From assembly GCA_016649785.1 (NCBI GenBank), contig JAENXB010000050.1, positions 1-14,784 on the forward strand: DNA of 14,784 nt. Reading direction: 5' to 3'. Source of the DNA: Flavobacteriaceae bacterium. Lineage in GTDB: Bacteria; Bacteroidota; Bacteroidia; Flavobacteriales; Flavobacteriaceae. The position numbers and the translations under genes were made by a program. The notes under the pieces were generated by a model. That model did no database searches. It was given only the letters and a program-made list of their open reading frames with translations, and was not told the DNA's origin. Of the stretch, positions 1-8,038 are shown one piece after another (position 1 is the first letter of the stretch; every line of letters starts with the position of its first letter).

Positions 1-207
1 GATAAGCAATTTGGACGTGTTTTGGGTAATTGAGAACAGTCGTAGGACATACACAAAACGACTAAAAAGAACTAAACCTCCAAATATTCAAGTCGAATTA
101 TTCTAAAATATGGAGAGGTAGGTTTTTTGTTTCTCAAAACAACCCTTGTGTTTACAAGGGTTGGGAGGCTTTTGTCGTCAAATTTTTAGTTTTGTCGGTT
201 GATAGTG
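1..207. other. Left-edge non-coding sequence, possible 3' end of a gene
   Basis: The plus-strand frame starting at base 2 is open for 34 codons to TAA at 104-106 (…WVIENSRRTYTKRLKRTK… in translation) and could be the tail of a truncated gene, but this is too short to identify. The rest is spacer plus the stem-loop at 140-163. No RNA gene was recognised. Confidence 0.25.
136..163 (-). terminator. Stem-loop, probable alaS terminator
   Basis: Positions 140-149 and 154-163 form a perfect 10-bp inverted repeat (CAACCCTTGT / ACAAGGGTTG) with a 4-nt loop. Read on the minus strand it lies about 45 nt past the alaS stop codon and is followed directly by TTTT, so it fits an intrinsic terminator for alaS. 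The short T run makes it modest. It could also serve a rightward gene ending left of the window. Confidence 0.6.
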
Positions 208-2817
208 TTATTCTATATAAGTTATCGCTTTTTCCAAAGCTTCATTAATTCCGGCAGGATTTTTTCCGCCGGCAGTCGCAAAAAACGGCTGTCCGCCGCC
301 GCCGCCCTGAATATATTTCCCGAGTTCTCTCACTACTTTTCCTGCATCCAAATCTCTTTCCGCTACCAATTCTTTGGAAATATAGCAGGATAGCAAGGCT
401 TTTCCGTCTTGTTCGGATGCCAAAAGCAGAAACAGGTTATTCCCAGTTTCCCCTAATTGGAAAGCCAGATCTTTAACTCCCGAGGCGTCCAAATCAACTT
501 TTTTTGCCAGAAATTCAATTCCGTTGATGTTGTTCAATTCATTTTTTAATTCGTTTTTCAGGTTTTTGGCCTTCTCGCGCAATAAAGCTTCCACCTGCTT
601 TTTAAGGGCCGCATTTTCTTCTTGTAAAGAATGAATAGCTTTCACCGGGGTTTTAGTGTTTTTCAGTTCGGCCCTGATTTCATTGAGAGTTTCGGTTTGT
701 CCGGAAAAATATGCTTTTACGGCATCGCCCGTTATTGCCTCAATTCGCCTGATCCCAGCTGCCACTGCTCCTTCAGAAATGATTTTGAAATACCAGATAT
801 CGGCGGTGTTTTGTACGTGGGTCCCGCCACACAGCTCCATAGAATTACCAAACCTGATAGCCCTAACCGAATCTCCATACTTTTCCCCAAATAAGGCAAT
901 GGCCCCTTGTTTAATCGCTTGTTTATATTCCAGATCCCGTTGCTCAATAAGAGGCAGTTTTTCCCTGATCCTTTCATTTACAAAATTTTCAACTTCATCT
1001 ATTTCTACAGCAGTTAGTTTGCTGAAATGCGAAAAATCGAATCTCAAATGTTCGCTGCTAACCATAGAACCTTTTTGTTCCACGTGTTCTCCCAACACAT
1101 TTCTTAAGGCCTGATGCAACAAATGTGTGGCAGAATGATTTGCCTGAGTCAAAATACGTTTTTTGGAATCTACCACAGCTTTAAAAGTTGCAGAAGGATC
1201 TTTCGGCAAATTTTTGGTAAAATGAATGATGAGATTATTTTCCTTTTTGGTATCTGTGATCTTTATCATTTCCCCATCAGACGATTTCAAATAGCCTTTA
1301 TCCCCTACTTGTCCTCCACCTTCAGGATAAAAAGGGGTTTTGTCCAGAACAATTTGAAATAGTTCCCCTTTTTGACCTGCGACCTTTCTAAAACGGGTAA
1401 TCTTTACATCTGCTAACAATTCATCATAACCAATGAAATTTTGACTTTCTTCTTCTCCCAGAATTTGCCAATCTCCTGCAATAATTACCGATGCTGCACG
1501 GGACCGAACTTTTTGTTTTTGCAATTCAGAATTAAATTCTTCTTCATTTAATTTATATCCACGTTCACGTAAAATTAGTGCGGTAAGATCAATAGGAAAA
1601 CCAAAGGTATCGTACAATTCAAAAGCTTTTTTTCCTGAAACAGTTTTCCCTTCGGTTTTTTCAATAATATTTTCCAATAAAATCAGTCCCTGATCCAAAG
1701 TCCTGAGAAAAGATTGTTCCTCTTCTTTGATTACGTTCTTACAAAGATTTTTTTGGGATTTAAGCTCAGGGAAGGTTTCTCCCATTTGGGTGCTTAAAGT
1801 ATCCACCAGTTTGTATATAAACGGCTCTTTGGTGTTAAGAAATGTAAAACCGTACCGGATCGCGCGGCGTAAAATTCTTCGGATCACGTATCCTGCTCCG
1901 GTATTGCTGGGCAACTGCCCGTCGGCTATAGAAAAAGTAACGGCCCTCACGTGATCTGCGATCACGCGAATTGCAATATCGGTTTTTTCGGATTTACCGT
2001 ATTTAGAACTTGTCACCTTCTCTATTTCGCTGATAATTGGGGTGAAAACATCGGTGTCATAATTGGATTTTTTATGCTGCAACACCATACAAAGCCTTTC
2101 AAAGCCCATTCCTGTATCTACGTGTTTTGCAGGAAGTTTTTCCAGGGAACCATCAGCTTTACGGTTGAATTCCATAAATACCAAATTCCAGATCTCTACT
2201 ACCTGAGGATGATCGGCATTTACCAGATCCCGCCCCGGAACCTTCGCTTTTTCTTCCTCAGAACGAATGTCCACATGAATTTCAGAACTGGGTCCGCAAG
2301 GTCCCTGATCACCCATTTCCCAGAAATTATCCTTTTTATTTCCTAAAATGATCCGGTCTTCGGGTACAATTGCTTTCCAAAGTTCCAAAGCCTCCTTGTC
2401 CAATTCCAGGTTATCGTCTGAACTTCCTTCAAAAACAGAAACATATAAAATATTTTTGTCAATTTTAAAAACTTCGGTTAGCAGTTCCCAGGCCCAGTGG
2501 ATCGCCTCCTTTTTAAAATAATCGCCAAAACTCCAGTTTCCCAACATTTCAAACATCGTGTGGTGGTAGGTATCCATCCCTACTTCCTCCAGATCGTTAT
2601 GTTTTCCGCTCACGCGCAAACATTTTTGGGTATCGGTCATCCTGGTGCTTTTTGGTAAGCTATTACCTAGAAAATATTCCTTAAATTGATTCATTCCGGC
2701 ATTGGTAAACATTAAAGTTGGATCGTCTTTAATAACCATTGGTGCCGAAGGAACTATGGTATGGGCATTTGATTTAAAAAATTCGAGGTATTTTGAACGT
2801 ATCTCCTGAGATTTCAT
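208..2817 (-). CDS. alaS: Alanine--tRNA ligase (AlaRS)
   Basis: Cytosolic class II aminoacyl-tRNA synthetase that attaches alanine to tRNA-Ala and hydrolyses mischarged Ser- or Gly-tRNA-Ala. The 869-residue product has the usual length and full domain order. The catalytic core shows LMFTNAGMNQFK (about 35-46), GNWSFGDYF (93-101) and the GDQGPCGPSSE loop (169-179). The editing domain carries the zinc/active-site set HSATH (H561, H565) and CGGTH (C663, H667). A coiled-coil stretch follows, then a DHHA1 domain with the glycine-rich GGGGGQPFFATAGG near the C-terminus. The frame is open upstream to an ATG at 2868, but the family start MKSQEIRSKYLEFF begins at 2817 and the 17 extra residues look non-conserved, so 2817 is chosen. 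It is transcribed divergently from the M23 peptidase gene. No defects seen. Confidence 0.97.
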   Translation of the reverse strand: MKSQEIRSKYLEFFKSNAHTIVPSAPMVIKDDPTLMFTNAGMNQFKEYFLGNSLPKSTRMTDTQKCLRVSGKHNDLEEVGMDTYHHTMFEMLGNWSFGDYFKKEAIHWAWELLTEVFKIDKNILYVSVFEGSSDDNLELDKEALELWKAIVPEDRIILGNKKDNFWEMGDQGPCGPSSEIHVDIRSEEEKAKVPGRDLVNADHPQVVEIWNLVFMEFNRKADGSLEKLPAKHVDTGMGFERLCMVLQHKKSNYDTDVFTPIISEIEKVTSSKYGKSEKTDIAIRVIADHVRAVTFSIADGQLPSNTGAGYVIRRILRRAIRYGFTFLNTKEPFIYKLVDTLSTQMGETFPELKSQKNLCKNVIKEEEQSFLRTLDQGLILLENIIEKTEGKTVSGKKAFELYDTFGFPIDLTALILRERGYKLNEEEFNSELQKQKVRSRAASVIIAGDWQILGEEESQNFIGYDELLADVKITRFRKVAGQKGELFQIVLDKTPFYPEGGGQVGDKGYLKSSDGEMIKITDTKKENNLIIHFTKNLPKDPSATFKAVVDSKKRILTQANHSATHLLHQALRNVLGEHVEQKGSMVSSEHLRFDFSHFSKLTAVEIDEVENFVNERIREKLPLIEQRDLEYKQAIKQGAIALFGEKYGDSVRAIRFGNSMELCGGTHVQNTADIWYFKIISEGAVAAGIRRIEAITGDAVKAYFSGQTETLNEIRAELKNTKTPVKAIHSLQEENAALKKQVEALLREKAKNLKNELKNELNNINGIEFLAKKVDLDASGVKDLAFQLGETGNNLFLLLASEQDGKALLSCYISKELVAERDLDAGKVVRELGKYIQGGGGGQPFFATAGGKNPAGINEALEKAITYIE

Positions 2818-2872
2818 AGGGCAAAAAAAAGGTCTAAAAATTATTAAATGCTGTAGATGAGAAAACAATTTT

Positions 2873-2880
2873 TATATTTG
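2873..2880 (+). promoter_or_regulatory. Possible -7 promoter for the M23/LemA/TPM run
   Basis: TATATTTG on the plus strand matches TAnnTTTG and lies 71 nt before the M23 peptidase start. A good -33 TTG is not visible 17-23 bp upstream. The same ten bases (TTTATATTTG) occur in front of the pentapeptide gene at 7911-7920. If both this and the alaS element are used, the two divergent transcripts overlap in this 134-bp gap. Confidence 0.4.
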
Positions 2881-2928
2881 TTCGTTTCTCATACTCTTCT
2901 GCAAGGTTTTTGCAGTAGGTTGTATGCG

Positions 2929-2936
2929 CAAAAATA
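2929..2936 (-). promoter_or_regulatory. Possible alaS -7 promoter element
   Basis: The minus strand reads TATTTTTG, an exact match to the Bacteroidetes -7 consensus TAnnTTTG, about 112 nt upstream of the alaS start. I see no convincing TTG -33 element at the right distance. A 6-bp hairpin (CTGCAA / TTGCAG, 2899-2915) lies in the predicted leader. Confidence 0.4.
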
Positions 2937-2951
2937 GCATATTTTTAATTT

Positions 2952-3929
2952 ATGTCGAAGGTAAAATATTATTACGATAGCGAAACACTCGCCTACAAAA
3001 AAATAAAACGCAAAAAAGGCAGAAGGTTAGGAATTGCCTTTTTGGGGATCCTGGGAACTTTTCTTGCCGGGTTCCTATTATTGGTTATTTATTTGAACAT
3101 CCCAATGATTGAAACCCCTAAAGAAAAGGCGTTAAAAAGGGAATTGCAGAACATGCAGTTGCAATACGGGGTTCTAAATAAAAAAATGGATCAAATACAG
3201 AATGTTTTGGCCAATGTTGAAGACCGGGACAATAACATATACCGATTGTATTTTGAAGCGAATCCCATTCCCGAGGAACAACGAAAAGCAGGATTTGGTG
3301 GGATTAACCGCTATAAAAACCTGGAGGGTTACGACAATTCAAAACTGATTGTCGAAACAAATAAACGAATAGACATTCTTACCAAGCAAATTGTGGTACA
3401 ATCCAAATCCCTGGATGAAATCACTATTCTGGCCAAAGAAAAAGAACAATTGCTCACGGCAATTCCCGCTATTCAGCCTGTAAAAAATGAAAATTTAAAA
3501 AGGATTGCCTCCGGTTATGGATGGAGGAGCGATCCTTTTACTAAGGTCAAGAAATTTCATAACGGAATGGATTTTTCAGCTCCCCGCGGCACCCCTGTTT
3601 ATGCCACGGGAGATGGAAGGGTTGAGAGAGCCGATAGCCGCTCCACGGGTTATGGCAATCATATCCGGGTAAATCACGGATACGGATACACCAGCCTTTA
3701 TGCCCATTTATACAAGTACAATGTTCGGGTTGGCCAACGCGTAAAACGCGGGGACGTAATTGGTTTTGTTGGCAGTACAGGGCGTTCACAGGGACCTCAC
3801 CTTCATTATGAAATTTTTAAAGATGATGACCACATCAACCCTATCAATTTTTACTACGGACACCTTTCTCCGGAGGAGTTTGATCAGGTTCTGATCAAAG
3901 CTCAGGAAGAAAACCAATCTTTGGATTAA
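2952..3929 (+). CDS. Membrane-anchored M23 family metallopeptidase
   Basis: Probable zinc endopeptidase (LytM/M23 fold) acting on peptidoglycan cross-links in the periplasm, or an activator of such enzymes. The 325-residue protein has a basic N-terminus, one membrane segment (about 28-49), a charged coiled-coil-like region (about 55-165) and a C-terminal M23 domain (about 185-300). The expected metal ligands are present: H203 and D207 in HNGMD, and H285 in GPHLHYE, with H252 in YAHL and H283 as further active-site histidines, so it should be catalytic rather than a degenerate EnvC/NlpD-type activator. The stop codon shares its last base with the start of the next gene (TAATG), which indicates translational coupling to the MerR-type gene. 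Flavobacteria commonly carry this anchored coiled-coil plus M23 type; the exact substrate is unknown. Confidence 0.9.
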   Translation: MSKVKYYYDSETLAYKKIKRKKGRRLGIAFLGILGTFLAGFLLLVIYLNIPMIETPKEKALKRELQNMQLQYGVLNKKMDQIQNVLANVEDRDNNIYRLYFEANPIPEEQRKAGFGGINRYKNLEGYDNSKLIVETNKRIDILTKQIVVQSKSLDEITILAKEKEQLLTAIPAIQPVKNENLKRIASGYGWRSDPFTKVKKFHNGMDFSAPRGTPVYATGDGRVERADSRSTGYGNHIRVNHGYGYTSLYAHLYKYNVRVGQRVKRGDVIGFVGSTGRSQGPHLHYEIFKDDDHINPINFYYGHLSPEEFDQVLIKAQEENQSLD

Positions 3930-4258
3930 TGTATATAAACCTACCAGAAAAACGGTATTATGCCATTGGCGAAGTCGCTGAGGCATTTGATGTAAACACC
4001 TCCCTTATCCGGTTTTGGGAAAAGGAATTTGACGCGCTAAAACCAAAAAAAAACGCCAAAGGCAACCGGTTGTTCACTCCACAGGATATCAAGAATTTAG
4101 AATTGATCTATCACCTGGTAAAAGAACGCGGATTCACACTTGAGGGCGCAAAAATCCATTTAAAAGAGGAAAAGAAAAAAACTCTTACTAACTTTGAAAT
4201 AATTAGAAAATTACAAACCGTAAAGGCAGAATTGACAAAAATCAAAAACCAACTATAA
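3929..4258 (+). CDS. MerR-family HTH transcriptional regulator
   Basis: Small DNA-binding protein of 109 residues. Residues about 10-75 match the MerR winged-helix domain: YAIGEVAEAF, then DVNTSLIRFWEKEF with the typical R-x-W-E-x-E pattern, a wing, and RLFTPQDI followed by the second helical pair. The C-terminal 25 or so residues are Lys/Glu-rich and probably form a short dimerising helix. There is no separate ligand-binding domain and no cysteine cluster, so it is not a metal sensor of the MerR/CueR kind; short MerR proteins like this are common in Bacteroidota next to M23 peptidases. It overlaps the peptidase gene by 1 nt and is 1 nt from lemA. Its targets cannot be read from the sequence. 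Confidence 0.88.
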   Translation: MYINLPEKRYYAIGEVAEAFDVNTSLIRFWEKEFDALKPKKNAKGNRLFTPQDIKNLELIYHLVKERGFTLEGAKIHLKEEKKKTLTNFEIIRKLQTVKAELTKIKNQL

Positions 4259-4259
4259 C

Positions 4260-4859
4260 ATGAAAAAATGGCTAATCCCGGCAATAGTAATTATTGTCTT
4301 AGGTTTTATTATTTACAATCTAACCGTAGGTTTTAACAATACCGCGGTAACCAATCAGGAAAATGCACGCCTGGCCTGGTCCAACGTTGAAAGCTCTTAT
4401 CAGCGTCGAAATGATCTTATAGGCAATCTGGTAAAAACGGTACAAGGTGCCGCCGATTTTGAAAGGGGGACTCTTACCGATGTTATTGAGGCCAGATCCA
4501 AAGCAACGGGAATTACCATTGATCCCACAAATATCACCCCGGAACAAATGGCACAATTCCAACAAGCCCAAGGCGGGGTAACTTCTGCTTTGTCGAGATT
4601 ATTGGTAACTGTGGAACGTTATCCGGAACTTAAAGCAAATCAAAATTTTCTGCAATTACAATCACAACTGGAAGGAACAGAAAACAGGATCAACGTTGAA
4701 AGGAACCGTTACAATGAATCTGTAACTACTTACAACACTCATATACGTGTATTCCCAAATTCAATGTTTGCAGGAATGTTCGGATTTAAAAAAATGGTGA
4801 GATATGAAGCAGATGCAGGTTCTGAAGATGCTCCTGATGTAGATTTTGATTTCAAATAA
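4260..4859 (+). CDS. lemA: LemA family protein
   Basis: The 199-residue product matches the LemA family: a single N-terminal membrane segment (about 4-22, WLIPAIVIIVLGFIIYNL), then a helical-bundle domain with the family signatures NQENARLAWSNVESSYQRRNDLI (32 to about 54) and YNTHIRVFPNSMFAGMFGF near the C-terminus, with an acidic tail. LemA proteins are short-N-terminus membrane proteins with a helical domain; the molecular role is poorly known. Genes for TPM-domain proteins very often follow lemA, as here, which supports a joint function at the membrane. It starts 1 nt after the MerR-type gene and ends 11 nt before the first TPM gene. Confidence 0.94.
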   Translation: MKKWLIPAIVIIVLGFIIYNLTVGFNNTAVTNQENARLAWSNVESSYQRRNDLIGNLVKTVQGAADFERGTLTDVIEARSKATGITIDPTNITPEQMAQFQQAQGGVTSALSRLLVTVERYPELKANQNFLQLQSQLEGTENRINVERNRYNESVTTYNTHIRVFPNSMFAGMFGFKKMVRYEADAGSEDAPDVDFDFK

Positions 4860-4870
4860 AAACAGCAAGC

Positions 4871-5311
4871 ATGAGCAAAGTTGAAGACTTTTTATCGGAA
4901 AAAGAAGAAGGGGAAGTTGTGGAAGCTATTAGAATGGCAGAAAAAGCGACTTCCGGGGAAATCCGGGTGCACATAGAAAAATCTCATGGAGAATTGGATA
5001 TTTTTGAACGTGCAATAGAAGTATTTCACCTTCTTAAAATGGATAATACCAAACAGGAAAATGGGGTGCTCATCTATGTTGCCATTGAAAACCGGGATTT
5101 TGTGATCTACGGGGACAAGGGCATCAACGAGGTTGTGCCGAATGATTTTTGGGAAAGCACCAAAGATGCTATTGTCGCACAATTTAAAGCAGGCAATTAT
5201 AAACAAGGCCTTATAGATGGAATTTTAAAGGCAGGAGAACAGTTAAACAAGCACTTCCCCTGGAATGAAGATAATACCAACGAACTCTCCAATACCATAT
5301 CAAGAGAATAA
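4871..5311 (+). CDS. TPM-domain protein, cytosolic type
   Basis: The 146-residue protein is a compact TPM_phosphatase (TLP18.3/Psb32/MOLO-1) domain. The visible pattern is an N-terminal helix, TSGEIRVHIEKS, a hydrophobic strand GVLIYVAIENRDFVIYGD, then DFW..TKDAIVAQFKAGNYKQGLIDGI typical of the second half of the fold. There is no signal peptide and no membrane segment, so unlike its neighbour it should stay in the cytoplasm, or at the inner face of the membrane. It lies between lemA and the secreted TPM gene, with its TAA immediately followed by the next ATG. Enzyme activity is not established for bacterial members; the phosphatase label comes from a plant relative. Confidence 0.9.
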   Translation: MSKVEDFLSEKEEGEVVEAIRMAEKATSGEIRVHIEKSHGELDIFERAIEVFHLLKMDNTKQENGVLIYVAIENRDFVIYGDKGINEVVPNDFWESTKDAIVAQFKAGNYKQGLIDGILKAGEQLNKHFPWNEDNTNELSNTISRE

Positions 5312-6127
5312 ATGTCACAATTAAAAAGAACAATTTTTACGAGTTTATTATTCATTTTAGCTTTTTCTGCAATAAGTTTTGCTCAAAAGGAGATCCCGCC
5401 AAAACCAAAAGTCCAAACCAGCGTATATGATACTGCCGATATATTATCGGCGGATGAAGAAAAAATGCTGGAACAAAAACTTATCAATTACGCCGACACT
5501 ACCTCTACTCAAATAGTGATCGCAACCATAAAATCGCTTGAAGGGGAATACATAGGATTATACGCGCCAAAGTGGGCTCATGAGTGGGGAATTGGCCAGG
5601 CAAAAGAGGATAATGGATTACTGATCTTAATGTCTGAAACCGACCGTAAAATCTGGATCACAACAGGTTATGGACTTGAGCAATATCTTACCGACGCCAA
5701 CACTAAAGACATCATTGAAAATATCATCCTTCCCGAATTCAGGAATAATGATTACTATAGCGGCCTTGACAAGGGAACAACTGCAATATTCGAGGTTTTA
5801 AACGGCACTTTCCAAGGTTCCCCTTCTAAGGGAAAAGGCGAAGGAGGGATCCCGATCCAACTATTAATATTGGGAGTTATTTTTATAATTGTACTTGTTT
5901 CAATAAGCAGGAAAAACCGAAATAATGATGGTAATGGCCCCGGAACAAAAAGAGGAGTTGGCGGATCCCTTCTGGACGTGCTTATTTTAAGCAGCCTGGG
6001 TCGTGGCAGCTTTGGCGGAGGAAGTTCCGGTGGAGGTGGAGGTGGAGGCTTTGGCGGTGGAGGTGGATTTGGCGGAGGTTTCGGAGGAGGAGGCTTTGGT
6101 GGAGGCGGTGCCGGCGGAAGCTGGTAG
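5312..6127 (+). CDS. TPM-domain protein, secreted and membrane-anchored, Gly-rich tail
   Basis: The 271-residue product has a signal peptide (about 1-24, ending SFA-Q), a TPM domain (about 35-165) with VYDTADILS, the DNGLLILMS strand and the ITTGYGLE motif, and a membrane segment (about 180-198). The cytosolic region after it ends in an extreme glycine run (233-271) that consists almost only of GGFGGGG units and finishes in Trp. This arrangement is standard for LemA-associated TPM proteins, which present the TPM domain on the outer side of the inner membrane. The ATG directly abuts the previous stop codon, indicating coupling. The gene is last in the rightward run; an inverted-repeat-rich spacer starts 2 nt after its stop. 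Confidence 0.93.
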   Translation: MSQLKRTIFTSLLFILAFSAISFAQKEIPPKPKVQTSVYDTADILSADEEKMLEQKLINYADTTSTQIVIATIKSLEGEYIGLYAPKWAHEWGIGQAKEDNGLLILMSETDRKIWITTGYGLEQYLTDANTKDIIENIILPEFRNNDYYSGLDKGTTAIFEVLNGTFQGSPSKGKGEGGIPIQLLILGVIFIIVLVSISRKNRNNDGNGPGTKRGVGGSLLDVLILSSLGRGSFGGGSSGGGGGGGFGGGGGFGGGFGGGGFGGGGAGGSW

Positions 6128-6128
6128 G

Positions 6129-6482
6129 TTGAAGTACGAAGTTAGAAGTACAAAAAAAGAGAATAGAATCCCGAAGCGTCGGGAGAGAAAAGACTTTTAA
6201 AGTTAGTAATAAGAAGACAAATCTTTCCTCTCCCTTTAGGGCTGGGGGAAAGTGGATCAAAGTTAGAAACGAAAATCAAGATATAAGAATCAGGACTAAT
6301 GTATTAGTCTGTACAATTCTTATATCTTGATTTTGCATTTTTGCCATTAACCTAACTTTGTTGGTAGGCAGGTACACTAATATTTTTTATTCTATTCCTG
6401 GTCAATATTCTTTTGTCTTGACTCCTCTTGACTCTTTTTTTTACTTCTAACTTCGTACTTCAAAAGTCTTTATTCTATTCTC
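6129..6482. repeat. Intergenic inverted-repeat block between TPM gene and der
   Basis: A perfect 22-bp inverted repeat (6129-6150 and 6442-6463; core GAAGTACGAAGTTAGAAGTA) brackets the spacer. A second 11-bp pair, GAGAATAGAAT at 6159-6169 and its complement at 6472-6482, lies beside it, but the two pairs are crossed rather than nested, so this is not one simple hairpin. A third pair (CAAAGTTA 6258-6265, TAACTTTG 6353-6360) flanks the central palindrome. The 7-mer GAAGTAC is also repeated directly at 6131 and 6145. No protein gene is credible here. I infer a repeated intergenic element of the kind scattered in flavobacterial genomes, not a typical insertion sequence, since there is no transposase. 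Confidence 0.6.
6272..6334. terminator. Long palindrome, probable bidirectional terminator
   Basis: Positions 6272-6290 and 6316-6334 form a perfect 19-bp inverted repeat (AAAATCAAGATATAAGAAT). Inside it GACTAAT (6294-6300) and ATTAGTC (6303-6309) extend the pairing, leaving only a short internal bulge. It sits between two convergent genes, so a shared terminator is the simplest reading; T-rich sequence follows on the plus strand. The stem is longer and more AT-rich than a usual intrinsic terminator. Confidence 0.5.
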
Positions 6483-6516
6483 TTTATTCCTTTCTCTTAT
6501 CTCTTGTTTCTTGGTT
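6483..6516. other. Pyrimidine-rich low-complexity tract 3' of der
   Basis: The plus strand here is almost pure T and C with recurring TCTT/TTTC words (CTTTATTCCTTTCTCTTATC and on). It abuts the der stop codon. It may be the edge of the neighbouring intergenic repeat; no gene or clear motif is seen. Confidence 0.35.
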
Positions 6517-7821
6517 CTATTTTTTTCTGAAATAAACTGAAACCGGGACTCCTGTAAAATCAAATTTTTCCCTTAATTGATTTTCCAGGTAGCGTTTATA
6601 AGGTTCGCGTATATATTGCGGCAAATTGCAGAAAAATGCGAACTGAGGCTGGGGCGTAGGCAATTGCATACAGAATTTTATTTTCACATATTTACCTTTC
6701 CATGCCGGTGGCGGATAATTTTCAATTATTGGCAGCATGGTATCATTGAGCTCACTGGTTTTAATTTTTTTGCTTCGGTTTTTAAACACATCAACCGCGG
6801 TTTCAATAGCCTTAAAAACACGTTGCTTGGTTAAAACTGAAATAAATACAATTGGCACATCTGTAAAAGGTTCAATTTCCTGTCTGATCTGCTTTTCGTA
6901 TTCCTTTAAGGTGTTGGTTTCTTTTTCCATTAAATCCCATTTGTTCACCAGAATTACGATCCCTTTTCTGTTGCGTTGCGCAAGCCAAAAAATATTTTGT
7001 ACCTGCCCATCAAATCCGCGGGTGGCATCCATAATGATCAAACAAACATCACAATTTTCAATTGCCCTTACCGAGCGCATTACCGAGTAAAATTCAAGAT
7101 CTTCCTTTACCTTAGCTTTTCTTCTGATCCCGGCCGTATCTACCAGGTTAAACTCAAATCCATAACGGTTGTATTTTGTATCTATAGAATCACGGGTTGT
7201 TCCTGCAATATCAGTAACTATATACCTGTTTTCTCCTATAAGCGCATTTATAAAAGAGGATTTTCCTGCATTTGGCCGACCAACAACCGCAAAACGCGGC
7301 AATTCTGTTTCGTCTTCCTCTTCCAGTTCCGGCAAGGCTTCAACCAAAGCATCAAGCAAATCTCCCGTTCCGCTTCCGCTGGTACTGGCAACAGGATAAT
7401 AATCGCCTAAACCCAGAGAATAGAATTCCACTGCATTTTCAAGACGTTTTGAATTATCTACCTTGTTCACAACCAGAAAAACCGGTTTTTTAACTTTTCG
7501 AAGTAATTTAGCAACTTCCTCATCCATTCCGGTAATTCCGGTTTCCACATCTACCATAAAAATAATGGCATCGGCTTCATCTATGGCCAATTCTACCTGC
7601 TTATCTATTTCGGACTCAAAAATATCGTCACTTCCTTTTACGTATCCGCCTGTGTCAATCACGGAAAAAGTTTTCCCGTTCCAATCCGATTTTCCGTAAT
7701 TCCGGTCACGGGTAACCCCGCTTACCGCATCTACAATCGCCTCCCGGCGTTGGATCAATCGGTTGAAAAAGGTAGATTTTCCTACATTCGGTCTCCCTAC
7801 AATGGCTACTATATTGCCCAT
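6517..7821 (-). CDS. der: Ribosome biogenesis GTPase Der (EngA)
   Basis: Essential cytosolic GTPase with two tandem G domains, required for maturation and stability of the 50S ribosomal subunit. The 434-residue length is normal. G domain 1 shows GRPNVGKS (9-16), DTGG (56-59) and NKVD (119-122); G domain 2 shows GRPNAGKS (181-188), DTAG (228-231) and NKWD (293-296). An acidic linker (about 165-174) joins them, and the C-terminal 90 or so residues form the KH-like RNA-binding domain. All GTP-binding motifs are intact. The start MGNIVAIVGRPNVGKS is the family start. The gene converges on the TPM gene and diverges from the pentapeptide gene. The era gene, often next to der in Bacteroidota, is not present here. 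Confidence 0.98.
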   Translation of the reverse strand: MGNIVAIVGRPNVGKSTFFNRLIQRREAIVDAVSGVTRDRNYGKSDWNGKTFSVIDTGGYVKGSDDIFESEIDKQVELAIDEADAIIFMVDVETGITGMDEEVAKLLRKVKKPVFLVVNKVDNSKRLENAVEFYSLGLGDYYPVASTSGSGTGDLLDALVEALPELEEEDETELPRFAVVGRPNAGKSSFINALIGENRYIVTDIAGTTRDSIDTKYNRYGFEFNLVDTAGIRRKAKVKEDLEFYSVMRSVRAIENCDVCLIIMDATRGFDGQVQNIFWLAQRNRKGIVILVNKWDLMEKETNTLKEYEKQIRQEIEPFTDVPIVFISVLTKQRVFKAIETAVDVFKNRSKKIKTSELNDTMLPIIENYPPPAWKGKYVKIKFCMQLPTPQPQFAFFCNLPQYIREPYKRYLENQLREKFDFTGVPVSVYFRKK

Positions 7822-7849
7822 ATCGACTTAAGTCTTTTTTATTAATCTG

Positions 7850-7857
7850 CAAAAATA
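7850..7857 (-). promoter_or_regulatory. Possible der -7 promoter element
   Basis: The minus strand reads TATTTTTG, an exact TAnnTTTG match, 28 nt upstream of the der start codon, giving a short leader of roughly 20 nt. No TTG is visible at the -33 position, so this call rests on the -7 match and position only. Confidence 0.45.
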
Positions 7858-7891
7858 GTGCTTTTTAGTTTAATATGATTCTCCCATCCTG

Positions 7892-7920
7892 TTGTATTTA
7901 AATTTAAGATTTTATATTTG
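7892..7920 (+). promoter_or_regulatory. Candidate promoter of the pentapeptide gene
   Basis: TTG at 7892-7894, an 18-bp spacer and TATATTTG at 7913-7920 fit the Bacteroidetes pattern TTG-N17-23-TAnnTTTG. This is the best promoter match in the window. The leader to the ATG at 8039 would be about 110 nt. It suggests the region is still transcribed even though the reading frame is interrupted. Confidence 0.5.
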
Positions 7921-8038
7921 GTTCTGATTTTGGATCAAATCATATAACACCTTTGATTTATACCCCGGAAGGAAGACATCATTCAAAAATAAGGAAGGTT
8001 TATAAAAAAATTTCTTTACCCTAAAAACACCAAAGCCA

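Noticed and set aside
656..1114. Plus-strand 152-codon frame inside alaS
   Set aside because: It is antisense to a well conserved AlaRS editing domain and its product matches nothing recognisable.
2818..2868. In-frame N-terminal extension of alaS from the ATG at 2868
   Set aside because: The extra residues (MFSHLQHLIIFRPFFCP) are unlike AlaRS N-termini, and the conserved MKSQEIRSKYLEFF start is at 2817.
5982..6260. Minus-strand His/Leu/Arg-rich frame and plus-strand Val/Glu/Ala-rich frame at the end of the TPM gene
   Set aside because: Both are artefacts of the glycine-codon repeat (GGN runs) encoding the TPM tail.
6129..6482. Insertion sequence or CRISPR array in the TPM-der spacer
   Set aside because: There is no transposase frame, and the repeats are inverted and irregular rather than evenly spaced direct repeats.
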